A stretch of 64,000 nucleotides of DNA from positions 1-64,000 of the forward strand of contig DBOC01000015.1 in the NCBI GenBank assembly GCA_002299895.1, in the 5' to 3' direction. The position numbers were made by a program, and so were the translations under genes. Below the pieces are notes generated by a model. The model saw only the letters and a list, made by a program, of their open reading frames with translations. It ran no database searches and was not told the DNA's origin. Source of the stretch: Sphingomonadales bacterium UBA656. GTDB taxonomy: Bacteria; Pseudomonadota; Alphaproteobacteria; Sphingomonadales; Sphingomonadaceae. How positions within the stretch are numbered: the first letter of the stretch is position 1; every line of letters starts with the position of its first letter. Of the stretch, positions 22,735 to 32,825 are shown piece after piece.

Positions 22735-25611
22735 ATGCGCAAATTTTCTTATGCTCTCGCTTTGGCAGCGTTGCTGCTCACCACCAATACTTACGCCCAA
22801 ACTGTGTCCGTCGCGACCGCTTCGGCGAAGAAGGCTGGGCAACCTTGGTTATATGAAGGCAGCGACATCCCTGTCGATGACACATGGACATTTGGCGTTC
22901 TGCCCAATGGTCTGCGCTATGCGGTCAAGAAAAACGATGTTCCTGCGGGGCAGGTTTCCATTCGCGTGCGGATTGATGCGGGCGCATTGCATGAGAATAA
23001 TGACGAGCAAGGCTTTGCCCATCTCATAGAGCATCTGTCCTTTCGCGGATCAACTTTTGTTCCGGATGGGGAAGCGAAGCGCATTTGGCAGAGGTTCGGC
23101 GTAACATTCGGTAGCGATAGCAACGCTCAAACAACGCCTACGCAGACAGTCTATAAACTCGATTTGCCCAATGCGACGCCCGAAAAGCTTGATGAGTCGG
23201 TGAAAATCATTTCGGGCATGATCCGTAACCCGCGGATTTCGCCTAACGCGTTAAATGCCGAACGCGCGATTGTTCTGGCTGAATTGCGGGAAAATAGCGG
23301 CGCGCAGATGGTCTATAGCGATGCCCTGCGCCAACATGCGTTTCAGGGGCAGCGCCTTGCGAACCGGTCAACCATTGGCACGCCGGAAACGCTGCAGGCG
23401 GCAGATGCCCTGCGCCTCAGCGCCTTTCATGACCGCTGGTATCGTCCCGAAAATGCCGTTGTCGTGATGGCGGGCGATATGGAGCCAACGCAGCTTGCCA
23501 ATCTGGTCCAACGCTATTTTAACGATTGGAAAGGAAAAGGCGCACGCGCGCCCGAACCAGATTTTGGCGACCCTAGCCCACAAGGAACGCCTGCGCGTGT
23601 CCTTATTGAGCCAACATTACCGAATACGGTCAGCCTTTCTTATCTGCGGCCTTGGCGCAAAGTGAACGACACGATTGCCTATAATGAACAATTGTTGGTC
23701 GATGCCTTGGCGATGCAAATCATTAACCGCAGGCTTGAGGTGCAGGCGCGTAATGGCGGCAACTATTTATTTGCGCAGGTAGAGCAGGAAGATATTTCGC
23801 GCACCGCCGATGCGACATTGGTTTCTTTGACGCCCATCGGGGACCAATGGGAAGCCGCGACGCGTGATGTCCGTGCAATCATAGCCGATGCAGTTACAAC
23901 GGCGCCTTCGGTTGCGGACATTGACCGCGAAAAGACATTGTTCGGCAATGCGCTGCGCACGATGCTGGATAGCTACCCGTTTGAAGCTGCTGCGAAGCAG
24001 GCGGATGATATCGTCGGCGCCGTGGATATACGTGAAACGGTGGCGGCCCCGAAAACGGTTGTTCAAGTCTATGAAGGCATGAAAGAAAAGTTCACCCCCG
24101 AACGTCTTTTGGCGTCCACACAGAAGCTTTTTAGCGCAGATGTAATCCGGTTGTTGGTCTCTTCGCCCACGCCGATACCCGATGCGGATAATCGCGCTCT
24201 TGCGGCTTTGAATGCATCTGTGGCGGCCAACACATCGGCGCGTCTGTCCGAAAAAACGCTTGGCTTTGCGGCATTGCCTAAATTGGGTGCGCCAGGTGAA
24301 CTGGTGGCCGAGGATATATTGTCGCGATGGGACGTGACGCGGCTGGAGCTGTCCAATGGCGTGCGCGCCTTGCTCTATCCTAATAAAGCCGAAAGCGGTC
24401 AGATCCGGATATTGGTCCGTTTTGGCCGTGGATATCAGGCCGTAAACCCAGGCCAAGGCGGTCTATTATGGGCAGGGCCATTGGTTTTGCCTGAAAATGG
24501 CATTGGCAATATCAAGCGCACCGAAATTGATCAGATGGTCAACGGGCGGCGCATTGAACTCAACTTTTCGGTCGATGACGACGCCTTCCAATTTGGCGCC
24601 AACACGCGGCCCGATGATCTTGCGGATCAGCTTATCTTGATTGCGACGAAGCTAGAGCATCCCGGTTGGGACCCTGCGCCTGTGGAACGTGCCAAGGCCT
24701 TGGCGGCGTCAGGCTATGCCAGCTTTGAAATGTCTGCGACGTCGGTGTTGCAACGTGATTTGGAATATCTGCTGCGCGATAAGGACGCCCGTTGGAAGTC
24801 GGCTATCCCTGCAGAAGTGGCACAAATTGATGCGGCGAAGTTTGAAGCTTATTGGCAGCCTTTGATGGCCCAGGGGCCTGTTGAAGTTCTGCTTTTTGGC
24901 GATTTTGACAAAACCGAAGCAGTCAAGGCGCTGGAAAGAAGCTTCGGCGCATTGGCGCCGCGTGCACCATCGCCGGTTTCAGCATTGGCAAGAAATTTGC
25001 GCTTCCCAGCGCCAACGGCTGCGCCGCTTCGTTTGACGCATCGCGGTGCAAGGGATCAAGCGGCAGCGGTCATGGCCTGGCCAACCGGTGGCGGCATCAG
25101 CGGCATTACCGAGGGGCGGCAGTTGGAAACATTGGCGGCCATTTTCCGCGATCGGCTATTCGAAAAATTCCGTGCTGAGCAAGCCGCGAGTTACAGCCCC
25201 GATATGGCCGCCAACTGGCCAGTCAACTTTAACAGCGGCGGGTATCTCATGGCCTATGCACAGGTTAATCCTGCGGATGTGGACCGTTTCTTCGCTTTTG
25301 CAGACGAGGTTGCAGCGGACTTGATGGCAAATCCCGTTAGCGCCGACGAATTGCAGCGCGCTGTGGAGCCTACCAAGCAAGCCATTGAGCGCGCGGCCTC
25401 CGGCAACAGTTTTTGGCTGAACCAGTTAAAAGGGGCGAGCTATGACCCCGAACGCTTTGAGGCATTGGGCAAGCTGTACAGCGATTTCAACGATGTGACG
25501 CCGGCCATTTTGCAGTCATTGGCACAACGCTATTTTATCAAAGACAAAGCGTGGAAGCTCGTCGTTGAACCGCAGTCGGGTGATGGTGCGGCAACGGCTG
25601 TTGCGCGTTAA
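22735..25611 (+). CDS. M16-family zinc metallopeptidase (pitrilysin-like), exported
   Basis: The 958-residue protein begins with a Sec signal peptide (MRKF, then a hydrophobic core ending in TYAQ near residue 22), so it acts in the periplasm. The inverted zinc motif HxxEH is at residues 96-100 (HLIEH), with the downstream glutamate about 75 residues on. There are two fused M16 halves, the second inactive, giving a clam-shell that degrades small peptides. GAGGAG precedes ATG 22735; the longer frame to 22699 is rejected. It converges with hslU three bases away. The substrate is unknown. Confidence 0.92.
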   Translation: MRKFSYALALAALLLTTNTYAQTVSVATASAKKAGQPWLYEGSDIPVDDTWTFGVLPNGLRYAVKKNDVPAGQVSIRVRIDAGALHENNDEQGFAHLIEHLSFRGSTFVPDGEAKRIWQRFGVTFGSDSNAQTTPTQTVYKLDLPNATPEKLDESVKIISGMIRNPRISPNALNAERAIVLAELRENSGAQMVYSDALRQHAFQGQRLANRSTIGTPETLQAADALRLSAFHDRWYRPENAVVVMAGDMEPTQLANLVQRYFNDWKGKGARAPEPDFGDPSPQGTPARVLIEPTLPNTVSLSYLRPWRKVNDTIAYNEQLLVDALAMQIINRRLEVQARNGGNYLFAQVEQEDISRTADATLVSLTPIGDQWEAATRDVRAIIADAVTTAPSVADIDREKTLFGNALRTMLDSYPFEAAAKQADDIVGAVDIRETVAAPKTVVQVYEGMKEKFTPERLLASTQKLFSADVIRLLVSSPTPIPDADNRALAALNASVAANTSARLSEKTLGFAALPKLGAPGELVAEDILSRWDVTRLELSNGVRALLYPNKAESGQIRILVRFGRGYQAVNPGQGGLLWAGPLVLPENGIGNIKRTEIDQMVNGRRIELNFSVDDDAFQFGANTRPDDLADQLILIATKLEHPGWDPAPVERAKALAASGYASFEMSATSVLQRDLEYLLRDKDARWKSAIPAEVAQIDAAKFEAYWQPLMAQGPVEVLLFGDFDKTEAVKALERSFGALAPRAPSPVSALARNLRFPAPTAAPLRLTHRGARDQAAAVMAWPTGGGISGITEGRQLETLAAIFRDRLFEKFRAEQAASYSPDMAANWPVNFNSGGYLMAYAQVNPADVDRFFAFADEVAADLMANPVSADELQRAVEPTKQAIERAASGNSFWLNQLKGASYDPERFEALGKLYSDFNDVTPAILQSLAQRYFIKDKAWKLVVEPQSGDGAATAVAR

Positions 25612-25614
25612 CGG

Positions 25615-26919
25615 CTATAAAACATATTTGGACAGGTCGGTGTCCTTGGCGATGCCCGATAGTTGTTTGCTGACATAGGCGGCGTCGATCTTCAGGGTTT
25701 CGCCTTTGCGGTCCTCGGCATCATAGCTAATGTCTTCCAGCAGCTTTTCCATCACCGTCTGCAAACGCCGTGCGCCGATATTTTCGACCGAAGAATTCAC
25801 GTCCACGGCAATGCGGGCAATCGCATCAATCGCGTCATCGCTAAATTCAAGCGTAACTTCCTCGGTCGCCAGCAATGCCCGATATTGCATCGGCAAATTA
25901 GCGCGGGTTTCGGACAGAATCCGGACAAAGTCGGCATGCTCCAGCGCGCGCAATTCGACGCGGATAGGCAAGCGACCCTGCAATTCGGGTAACATGTCGC
26001 TTGGCTTGGAAATGTGGAAGGCGCCCGAGGCAATGAACAAAACATGGTCGGTTTTCATAGGCCCATATTTGGTCGCGACGGTGGTTCCTTCAATCAACGG
26101 CAGCAGGTCGCGCTGAACACCTTCGCGGCTGACCGAGCCGCCGCTGCGTGTGTCCGACACTGCAATCTTGTCAATTTCGTCCAAGAATACGATGCCATTG
26201 GCTTCGGCATCGGCCAAAGCGACCCGGTTCACATCGTCTTGGTCTAGGCGCTTTTCAGATTCTTCCTCGACCAATTTTTTCCACGCATCGGGAACCTTCA
26301 TCTTGCGGCGTTTCAGATTGTCCTTGCCAAAGGCTTTGCCCATCATTTCGCCAAGATTGATCATCCCGACATTACCGCCCATGCCCGGTATCTCCATCGG
26401 CATCGCCGGATTGTCAGACACTTCAATTTCAATTTCAACGTCGTCCATGTGCCGCTCGCGAATGCGTTGGCGGAATGCTTCGCGCGTGGCTTCGCTTGCG
26501 GTGTCGCCAGCCAGCGTTTTCAATATCCGCTCCATCGCGGCTGTCTCTGCCGCTTCGCGCACATGTTCGCGGCGGCGCTCTTTTTCCAGACGCACGGCTT
26601 CTTCGGCCAAGTCGCGGGCAATTTGTTCTACATCGCGGCCGACATAGCCGACTTCGGTGAATTTGGTTGCCTCGACCTTGATGAACGGCGCATCGGCCAG
26701 CTTGGCTAAGCGGCGTGAGATCTCCGTCTTGCCGCAACCCGTGGGGCCAATCATCAATATGTTTTTGGGCGTCACCTCGTCGCGTAAATCTGCACCGAGC
26801 CGCTGGCGGCGCCAACGGTTACGCAGCGCAACGGCCACGGCCCGTTTTGCATCAGCTTGGCCAATGATATGTTCGTCGAGTGCAGCCACGATGGCTTTTG
26901 GGGTCAGTGCGTTTTTCAT
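25615..26919 (-). CDS. hslU: ATP-dependent protease ATPase subunit HslU
   Basis: HslU is the AAA+ unfoldase of the HslVU (ClpYQ) protease. The 434-residue protein has Walker A GPTGCGKT (58-65), GYVGRDVE, an I-domain of about 130 residues, Walker B GIVFLDEIDKI, and the C-terminal tail that inserts into HslV (ends KYVL). It follows hslV by 59 bases on the same strand, so the two subunits are made together, probably from the RpoH-type promoter in front of hslV. It ends three bases from the M16 gene. Confidence 0.97.
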   Translation of the reverse strand: MKNALTPKAIVAALDEHIIGQADAKRAVAVALRNRWRRQRLGADLRDEVTPKNILMIGPTGCGKTEISRRLAKLADAPFIKVEATKFTEVGYVGRDVEQIARDLAEEAVRLEKERRREHVREAAETAAMERILKTLAGDTASEATREAFRQRIRERHMDDVEIEIEVSDNPAMPMEIPGMGGNVGMINLGEMMGKAFGKDNLKRRKMKVPDAWKKLVEEESEKRLDQDDVNRVALADAEANGIVFLDEIDKIAVSDTRSGGSVSREGVQRDLLPLIEGTTVATKYGPMKTDHVLFIASGAFHISKPSDMLPELQGRLPIRVELRALEHADFVRILSETRANLPMQYRALLATEEVTLEFSDDAIDAIARIAVDVNSSVENIGARRLQTVMEKLLEDISYDAEDRKGETLKIDAAYVSKQLSGIAKDTDLSKYVL

Positions 26920-26978
26920 TACGACCTACATGGGAAGTTGGACACGGCGTTCAAGAGAAGCGGGCTGATGACCGCTGC

Positions 26979-27545
26979 TTACTGGGCGCTATCCAAGGTT
27001 TCGACCGTCAGCTGGTCATTGGTATAGACGCAGATTTCGGCGGCAATTTTCATGGCATGTCGTGCCATTTTTTCGGCGTCTGCCTCATAATCGGCGAGTG
27101 CACGGGCGGCGGACAAGGCGTAATTGCCGCCAGATCCAATCGCCGCAATTCCGTCATTCGGTTCTAGAACATCGCCATTGCCTGTGAGGATCAAGGTCGC
27201 ATCCTTGTCCGCGACAATCATCATCGCTTCCAAATTGCGGAGATATTTGTCGGTCCGCCAATCCTTGGCCAATTCGACCGCCGCGCGCATCAATTGCCCG
27301 CGATGCTGTTCGAGCTTGCGTTCGAGCCTTTCGAAAAGCGTGAAGGCATCGGCGGTTGCCCCCGCGAACCCACCGATAACGGAGCCATCATGTAATTGCC
27401 GCACCTTCTTGGCATTGGGCTTCATCACTGTCTGGCCCATCGATACTTGGCCATCGCCAGCGATCACCACTTTGCCATTTTTGCGGACGGATAATATGGT
27501 GGTGCCGTACCATGTTGCCGGATTTGCGTGAGATTGTGTTTCCAT
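26979..27545 (-). CDS. hslV: ATP-dependent protease subunit HslV
   Basis: HslV is the threonine-protease core of HslVU. The 188-residue protein carries an N-terminal extension of 14 residues before the mature Thr15 (GTTILSVRKNGKVVIAGDGQVS), which must be removed to expose the nucleophile. Conserved K47-like and GSGGNYALSAARAL segments are present. There is no Shine-Dalgarno before the only available start, ATG 27545. A heat-shock-type promoter ends only four bases upstream, implying a leaderless transcript. It lies upstream of hslU. Confidence 0.96.
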   Translation of the reverse strand: METQSHANPATWYGTTILSVRKNGKVVIAGDGQVSMGQTVMKPNAKKVRQLHDGSVIGGFAGATADAFTLFERLERKLEQHRGQLMRAAVELAKDWRTDKYLRNLEAMMIVADKDATLILTGNGDVLEPNDGIAAIGSGGNYALSAARALADYEADAEKMARHAMKIAAEICVYTNDQLTVETLDSAQ

Positions 27546-27549
27546 GCGC

Positions 27550-27581
27550 CGGATATGGGAAACATCCGCCCAAAGCGCAAG
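27550..27581 (-). promoter_or_regulatory. RpoH (sigma-32)-type heat-shock promoter of hslVU
   Basis: Read on the minus strand: CTTG (27581-27578), 18-base spacer, CCCATATCCG (27559-27550). This matches the alphaproteobacterial RpoH consensus CTTG-N17/18-CYTATNTNNG except one base. The -10 element lies seven bases before the hslV ATG, so the predicted start of transcription coincides with the A of the start codon. Confidence 0.65.
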
Positions 27582-27792
27582 TGAGCGATGTTATGGCCTG
27601 AATATCGCTGGTCACGCGAATGTTGAGCTGCTGGGTTATGATGTTTTCGTTAAATCCATGCCGCAGATAGGCAGCTTTGCTTGATCAAGGATTTCCGGCG
27701 CATTGCATATCTCTTGCAATGTTACTTGCTGAGTGAAATGAATGCCGGCCAGCGACGTTGTTTTCCATTGAGTTAAGATCCATCAGGTTTTT

Positions 27793-28620
27793 ATGCGGAT
27801 AGCTTTGCATCAGATGACCAGTTGTATTGATCCGATGCGCAACGCTTCGGATATGCAAGATGCTATTGCCAAAGCTGCCGACAACGGCGCGGTGATGTAT
27901 TTTGCGCCAGAAATGGCTTTGCTGGTTGATCGTGATCGCGCCCGCGCCCGCAAATATATGGCGGATGAATCCCACAGCATGGCTCTGCAAAGCCTGATCG
28001 CGACGGCCGCCCGACATCGGATATGGGTGCATAGCGGATCCATGCCCATATTGGATGACGGCGCGGAAAAATTAGCCAATCGCAGCATCATAATCTCTCC
28101 AGATGGCGCAATTGCGGCCCGTTACGACAAAATGCATCTCTTTGACGTTGATTTGGCGTCGGGTGAAACGTGGCGTGAGTCATCGGCTTATGTCGGCGGA
28201 GAACAGCCCGTGGTGGTTCAAACGCCCTTGGGTCAAATGGGGCTCGCGATTTGCTATGATATGCGCTTTCCTGATTTGTTCAGCGCATATGCCAAATCGG
28301 GCGTTGACGTCTTGACGCTGCCTTCTGCCTTTACCGTTCCCACCGGTGAAGCGCATTGGCATACGCTATTACGCGCACGGGCGATTGAAAGTGCGGCATT
28401 CGTTATCGCTGCGGCGCAATGCGGTGTTCATGAAGACGGCCGGCAAACTTATGGGCATTCGCTCGTGGTTGACCCATGGGGTTCCATATTACTCGATATG
28501 GGCGGACTGCCCGGATTGGCCTGCGTCGATCTCGATCTCGATGCCATAAAGCGGGTGCGGCAACAGATTCCTGTTCACGCAAATCGGCGGAACATTCCTT
28601 CACCCTTTATTGCCGAATAA
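27793..28620 (+). CDS. Carbon-nitrogen hydrolase (nitrilase superfamily, Nit-type amidase)
   Basis: The 275-residue protein has the full Glu-Lys-Cys triad of the superfamily: E40 in FAPEM, K113 in YDKMHLFDVD, and C154 in AICYDMRFPDLF. The pattern around the cysteine and the ETWRESS segment put it with Nit1/NitFhit-type amidases, which include deaminated-glutathione amidase; that reaction is the most likely guess, not proven. Cytosolic. The ATG has a weak AGG ribosome site. It lies 172 bases right of the gap upstream of hslV and precedes a small membrane-protein gene. Confidence 0.9.
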   Translation: MRIALHQMTSCIDPMRNASDMQDAIAKAADNGAVMYFAPEMALLVDRDRARARKYMADESHSMALQSLIATAARHRIWVHSGSMPILDDGAEKLANRSIIISPDGAIAARYDKMHLFDVDLASGETWRESSAYVGGEQPVVVQTPLGQMGLAICYDMRFPDLFSAYAKSGVDVLTLPSAFTVPTGEAHWHTLLRARAIESAAFVIAAAQCGVHEDGRQTYGHSLVVDPWGSILLDMGGLPGLACVDLDLDAIKRVRQQIPVHANRRNIPSPFIAE

Positions 28621-28641
28621 ATCCGCATTAAGGGCCATCCT

Positions 28642-28857
28642 ATGCACGCGTTCGAGCACTTTATTTGGCAAGATCATCTGTGGGCGGCTTCATCCGTGAT
28701 GTCTGCCTTGGTGGTGTTGGTCAGTAGTCTGGCGGATCGCCGCCGCCATAATCGCGCCAATATTGACGATGTAGGGTTCATGCCATGGACAGCCATTACC
28801 GTGTTTTCTGTGCTGGCAACCGTCCTGACAGCGGCGTTGGCGATTAAGGGCCTTTAG
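28642..28857 (+). CDS. Small two-helix membrane protein, unknown
   Basis: No family recognised. The 71-residue product has hydrophobic segments at about residues 14-30 and 50-69, separated by a charged RRRHN loop; both termini probably on the same side. It starts 21 bases after the nitrilase gene, likely co-transcribed. Short open frames can be spurious, but the spacing and codon pattern look like a real gene. Confidence 0.55.
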   Translation: MHAFEHFIWQDHLWAASSVMSALVVLVSSLADRRRHNRANIDDVGFMPWTAITVFSVLATVLTAALAIKGL

Positions 28858-29005
28858 TAAGCGCTGCACCTTGCCCCAGGGGTTTGCAAAAGCCCATTCA
28901 CAGCTGGAAACTGGCGCCATTTTGCATAGAAACAGCGTTACGATTGCGCTGCTTTCCATTCCGGATAAAGCGGATTAAGGCGGCGCATCTATTGGGGAAA
29001 TTTTC

Positions 29006-29884
29006 GTGACATCATCCTCGGCCCGGTCTGGCCTGTTATATGCTTTGTGCGGTTTTGCACTTTTGTCGATTGGCGATGCAGTCATCAAATCTATCGCGGG
29101 GGCATGGCCCGGCACGGCTGTCGCTGCGCTGCGCTATTCGATTGGTGCCATAGGTCTTGGGACGTTGCTGTTCCTGAAGGAAGGGCGGCAGGGTTTTGCT
29201 ATGCCCTTACCCAAATTGCAGTGGTTGCGGGGATTTTCGGTGGCCATGGCGACCATCTGTTTTTTCTCGTCGATATTCCTCATGCCTTTGGCCGACGCAA
29301 CGGCCATCGGCTTTACCAGCCCCATGATAACTGCGATTTTTAGCGCAATCTTCCTGCACGAACGGACCCATGCGACGAAATGGATTGCCATTTTTGTGGC
29401 CTTTGGCGGTGTGCTGATGATCATGCGGCCTAATGTTATGGAGCTGGGCTGGGTTGCATTACTGCCGTTGGCGGCGGCCATGAGCATGGCGTTCATGATA
29501 ATTGGCAACCGCGCCGTGGCGGGGACTGGCTCACCATTATTGATGCAATTCTTGGTGGCGTCCCTTGCGGTGCCGTTCATCCTCAGTGCTGCCTTGATTG
29601 GCCATTTTTCGGGCGTGGAGGCGCTGCATGTCGGTATACCCGATTGGACGATTATCGCGCGATGCACGTTGGTTGCCGTCACCGCCAGCTTTGGTCATTG
29701 GATGATATATATGGCCACGACGCGCGCATCCGCCGCAGAAATCGCGCCCATGACCTATGTACAATTGTTAATAGCGGTCGGTTTGGGGATTATATTATTT
29801 GGCGACTGGCCGGACCTCACCTCGCTTGCGGGGGCGGGTATCATCGTCGCCAGCGGGCTGATCTTGTGGCGCGGGTCCCGATAA
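29006..29884 (+). CDS. EamA/DMT-family transporter
   Basis: The 292-residue integral membrane protein has about ten hydrophobic helices in two homologous halves, as in the drug/metabolite transporter superfamily (EamA, RhaT-like). The conserved FTSPMITAIFSAIFLHER ending helix four and the second-half equivalent ending in GDWPD are visible. The substrate cannot be predicted; members export amino acids, nucleosides and others. Start is GTG 29006 with GGGGAAA upstream. A 148-base gap precedes it. The next gene is polA. Confidence 0.88.
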   Translation: MTSSSARSGLLYALCGFALLSIGDAVIKSIAGAWPGTAVAALRYSIGAIGLGTLLFLKEGRQGFAMPLPKLQWLRGFSVAMATICFFSSIFLMPLADATAIGFTSPMITAIFSAIFLHERTHATKWIAIFVAFGGVLMIMRPNVMELGWVALLPLAAAMSMAFMIIGNRAVAGTGSPLLMQFLVASLAVPFILSAALIGHFSGVEALHVGIPDWTIIARCTLVAVTASFGHWMIYMATTRASAAEIAPMTYVQLLIAVGLGIILFGDWPDLTSLAGAGIIVASGLILWRGSR

Positions 29885-29953
29885 AATTTGACACAATGCG
29901 AAAGCGGTAATTTAGCAAAAGACTTGGTCAAAACGGGCTGCTATCGCTGTATT

Positions 29954-32770
29954 ATGTCTGATCAAAAGCATCTCTATCTCGTTGACGGCTCCGCTTATAT
30001 TTTCCGCGCCTATCACCGGCTGCCGCCGCTAACCAACAAGCATGGCGAGCCGGTTGGCGCTGTCTATGGCTATACAACGATGCTGTGGAAGCTGGCGGAC
30101 GATTTGAATCAGGCCGATGGCCCGACGCATATGGCTGTGGTGTTGGATAAGTCCAGCAAGACATTCCGCAACCGGATTTATGACCAATATAAAGCGCATC
30201 GTCCCGATCCGCCCGAAGATCTCAAGCCGCAATTTCCAATGATCCGCGACGCGACGCGCGCATTTTCGCTGCCATTGATTGAGGAAGAAGACGTCGAAGC
30301 TGACGACATGATTGCAAGCTATGCCAAAGCGGCTTGTGCGGCTGGCTGGCATGTCACTATCGTCAGCAGCGACAAGGATCTCATGCAGCTTGTCGAACCA
30401 TCCATCGACATGTTCGACACGATGAAAAACGAACGCATCCGTTCAGAAGAAGTATTCGAGAAATTCGGTGTCGGTCCGGACAAGGTCGGCGATGTGCTCG
30501 CTTTGATGGGCGACAGTGTCGACAATGTCCCCGGGGTGCCCGGCGTTGGACCAAAAACCGCAACCAAGCTGATTCAGGAATTTGGCGATCTTGAAAGCGT
30601 ATTGGCCGCCGCACCCGATATGAAGCCATCCAAAATGCGCGACAATTTGATCGAACATGCGGACAAGGCGCGATTGTCGAAGGTGCTGGTAACGTTAAAA
30701 GACGACTGCCCCTTGCCGATTGCTATGGAGGACATGGCTTTGGGCGCTATCCCCGAAGAGCCTCTGTCCGCGTTTTTGCAGCATCACGGATTTAATTCGC
30801 TGTTGAAGCGTATTGGGCATGTTGCCGATACCGCCGCTGCCAATAAGGCGATTGCGGGCAACCCAAAGGCCATGCACGCGGGCGACGGCGCAGTACGCGC
30901 GCCGGTAACAGGGGCGTCCGCCGCCCCTGCGCCGATGCCGGCAATTGATACCTCCAGCTATGAATGTGTCACGGACATTGCCCGGTTGGACCATTGGATT
31001 GCGCGCGCGCGCGAAACCGGCACCTTGGGTTTTGATACCGAAACCGATAGCTTGCAGGCCGCGAGCGCAAACCTTGTGGGCTTCAGCCTTGCGGTCGCCC
31101 CCGGTGAGGCATGTTATGTGCCCTTGGCGCATGGCGGTACCGACATGTTCGCAGAACGCCCAACGCAAATTCCCATGGACGCCGCGCTGGCCAAGCTACG
31201 GCCGTTGCTCTGCGACCCAAGCGTCCTCAAAATCGGACAGAATTTGAAATATGATATGTCGGTGCTCGCCCGACACAATGTGCATATCACGCCCTATGAC
31301 GACACGATGGTGATGAGCTTTGCGCTTGATGCCGGGCGTCAGGCGCATGGCATGGATGAGCTTTCCAAGGCGCATCTGGGGCATGAATGCATTTCTTACA
31401 AAAGCGTCACTGGCACCGGCAAAAGCCAAATTGGTTTTGCCGCCGTACCTCTGTCCGACGCGACGCGTTACGCGGCCGAGGATGCCGATGTGACGTTGCG
31501 CCTTTGGCATCATTTGAAGTTGCGCCTGAGCCCCGAAAAAGCGACAAGCGTTTATGAACTTGTGGACCGTCCATTGGTGCCCGTGCTGTCCAAAATGGAA
31601 TGTCTGGGTATCAAGGTCGACCGTTCCGCGCTGTCGCGTTTATCGTCCGAATTTGCCACACAAATGGAATTGCTCGAAAAGGAAATCCACGGCCTTGCGG
31701 GGCAAGCCTTTACCATTGGCAGTCCGCAGCAATTGGGCGAAATCCTGTTTGGCAAAATGGGTTATAAGGGCGGAAAAAAAGGCAAGTCTGGCCAATATTC
31801 AACCGATGTGACCGTGCTGGAGGATCTTGCGGGGCAGGGCATAGAGATTGCGCACAAAGTGCTCGAGTGGCGGCAATTGGCGAAGCTGAAATCGACCTAT
31901 ACCGACAGCCTGCAGCAGCAGATTGATCCCAAAACCGGCCGTGTGCACACAAGCTACAGCCTTGTTGGCGCACAAACCGGGCGTTTGTCGTCGACTGATC
32001 CCAATTTGCAGAACATCCCGATCCGCACCGAAACGGGGCGTCAAATCAGGGACGCATTTGTCGCGGAACTGGGCAACGTCATTTTGTCGGCCGACTATAG
32101 CCAGATCGAATTGCGTTTGGCTGCGCATTTTGCCGATGTCGAACCGTTGCGCGACGCCTTTGAAAAGGGCGAGGATATCCACGCCCGCACGGCGCTTGAG
32201 CTATTTGGTGAGGTCAATCGCGACACGCGCGGCCGCGCCAAAACGATCAACTTTTCCATCCTTTATGGTATTTCGCGTTGGGGCCTTTCCAAACGGCTGG
32301 AATCCTCTCCAGAAGAGGCGCAGGCACTCATCGACGCTTATTTCAAACGCTTCCCCGGTATTTCCAATTATATTCAGGAAACGATGGCAGCCGTGCGCGA
32401 ATGCGGTCATTCGACCACCCTTTTCGGTCGTAAAACATGGTTCCCGCGAATTACATCGCCCAATCAAGCCGAACGACAGGGCAGTGAACGCGCCGCAATC
32501 AATGCGCCGATTCAAGGCACGAGCGCCGACATCATTAAGCGCGCGATGGTGCAAATGGGCCCAGCGTTAGACGCCGCCGGGCTGGGGCATGTGAAAATGC
32601 TGCTGCAGGTGCATGACGAACTGGTGTTTGAATTGCCAGAGGCGGATGTTGCCGCCGCCAGCGATGTCATTCGCAATGTTATGGCGAATGCAGCAGAGCC
32701 TTTAGTGAAGCTGACAGTCCCGCTGGGCATTGAAATCGGCACTGGACCAAGCTGGGGTGCGGCGCATTAA
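29954..32770 (+). CDS. polA: DNA polymerase I
   Basis: Pol I fills gaps and removes RNA primers in repair and replication. The 938-residue protein has all three domains: N-terminal 5'-3' exonuclease (starts LYLVDGSAYIFRAYH; GVPGVGPKTA helix-hairpin-helix near 195-204), 3'-5' exonuclease with intact DTE motif (TLGFDTETD near 357), and polymerase with motif A DYSQIELRLAAHFA around residue 714 and motif C VHDELVF near 886. The proofreading residues are kept, unlike in many Pol I proteins that have lost them. ATG 29954 is chosen over TTG 29888, since the family starts at MSDQ-like sequence. Confidence 0.97.
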   Translation: MSDQKHLYLVDGSAYIFRAYHRLPPLTNKHGEPVGAVYGYTTMLWKLADDLNQADGPTHMAVVLDKSSKTFRNRIYDQYKAHRPDPPEDLKPQFPMIRDATRAFSLPLIEEEDVEADDMIASYAKAACAAGWHVTIVSSDKDLMQLVEPSIDMFDTMKNERIRSEEVFEKFGVGPDKVGDVLALMGDSVDNVPGVPGVGPKTATKLIQEFGDLESVLAAAPDMKPSKMRDNLIEHADKARLSKVLVTLKDDCPLPIAMEDMALGAIPEEPLSAFLQHHGFNSLLKRIGHVADTAAANKAIAGNPKAMHAGDGAVRAPVTGASAAPAPMPAIDTSSYECVTDIARLDHWIARARETGTLGFDTETDSLQAASANLVGFSLAVAPGEACYVPLAHGGTDMFAERPTQIPMDAALAKLRPLLCDPSVLKIGQNLKYDMSVLARHNVHITPYDDTMVMSFALDAGRQAHGMDELSKAHLGHECISYKSVTGTGKSQIGFAAVPLSDATRYAAEDADVTLRLWHHLKLRLSPEKATSVYELVDRPLVPVLSKMECLGIKVDRSALSRLSSEFATQMELLEKEIHGLAGQAFTIGSPQQLGEILFGKMGYKGGKKGKSGQYSTDVTVLEDLAGQGIEIAHKVLEWRQLAKLKSTYTDSLQQQIDPKTGRVHTSYSLVGAQTGRLSSTDPNLQNIPIRTETGRQIRDAFVAELGNVILSADYSQIELRLAAHFADVEPLRDAFEKGEDIHARTALELFGEVNRDTRGRAKTINFSILYGISRWGLSKRLESSPEEAQALIDAYFKRFPGISNYIQETMAAVRECGHSTTLFGRKTWFPRITSPNQAERQGSERAAINAPIQGTSADIIKRAMVQMGPALDAAGLGHVKMLLQVHDELVFELPEADVAAASDVIRNVMANAAEPLVKLTVPLGIEIGTGPSWGAAH

Positions 32771-32825
32771 GGCTGCCCCCCTGCGCTGTTTTGGTTGAGA
32801 CTTTAAATGGACGTTGCACCCATGC

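Noticed and set aside
23767..24456. 229-codon frame antisense to the M16 protease
   Set aside because: Arginine/cysteine-rich shadow of the coding strand; no recognisable domain and no promoter context.
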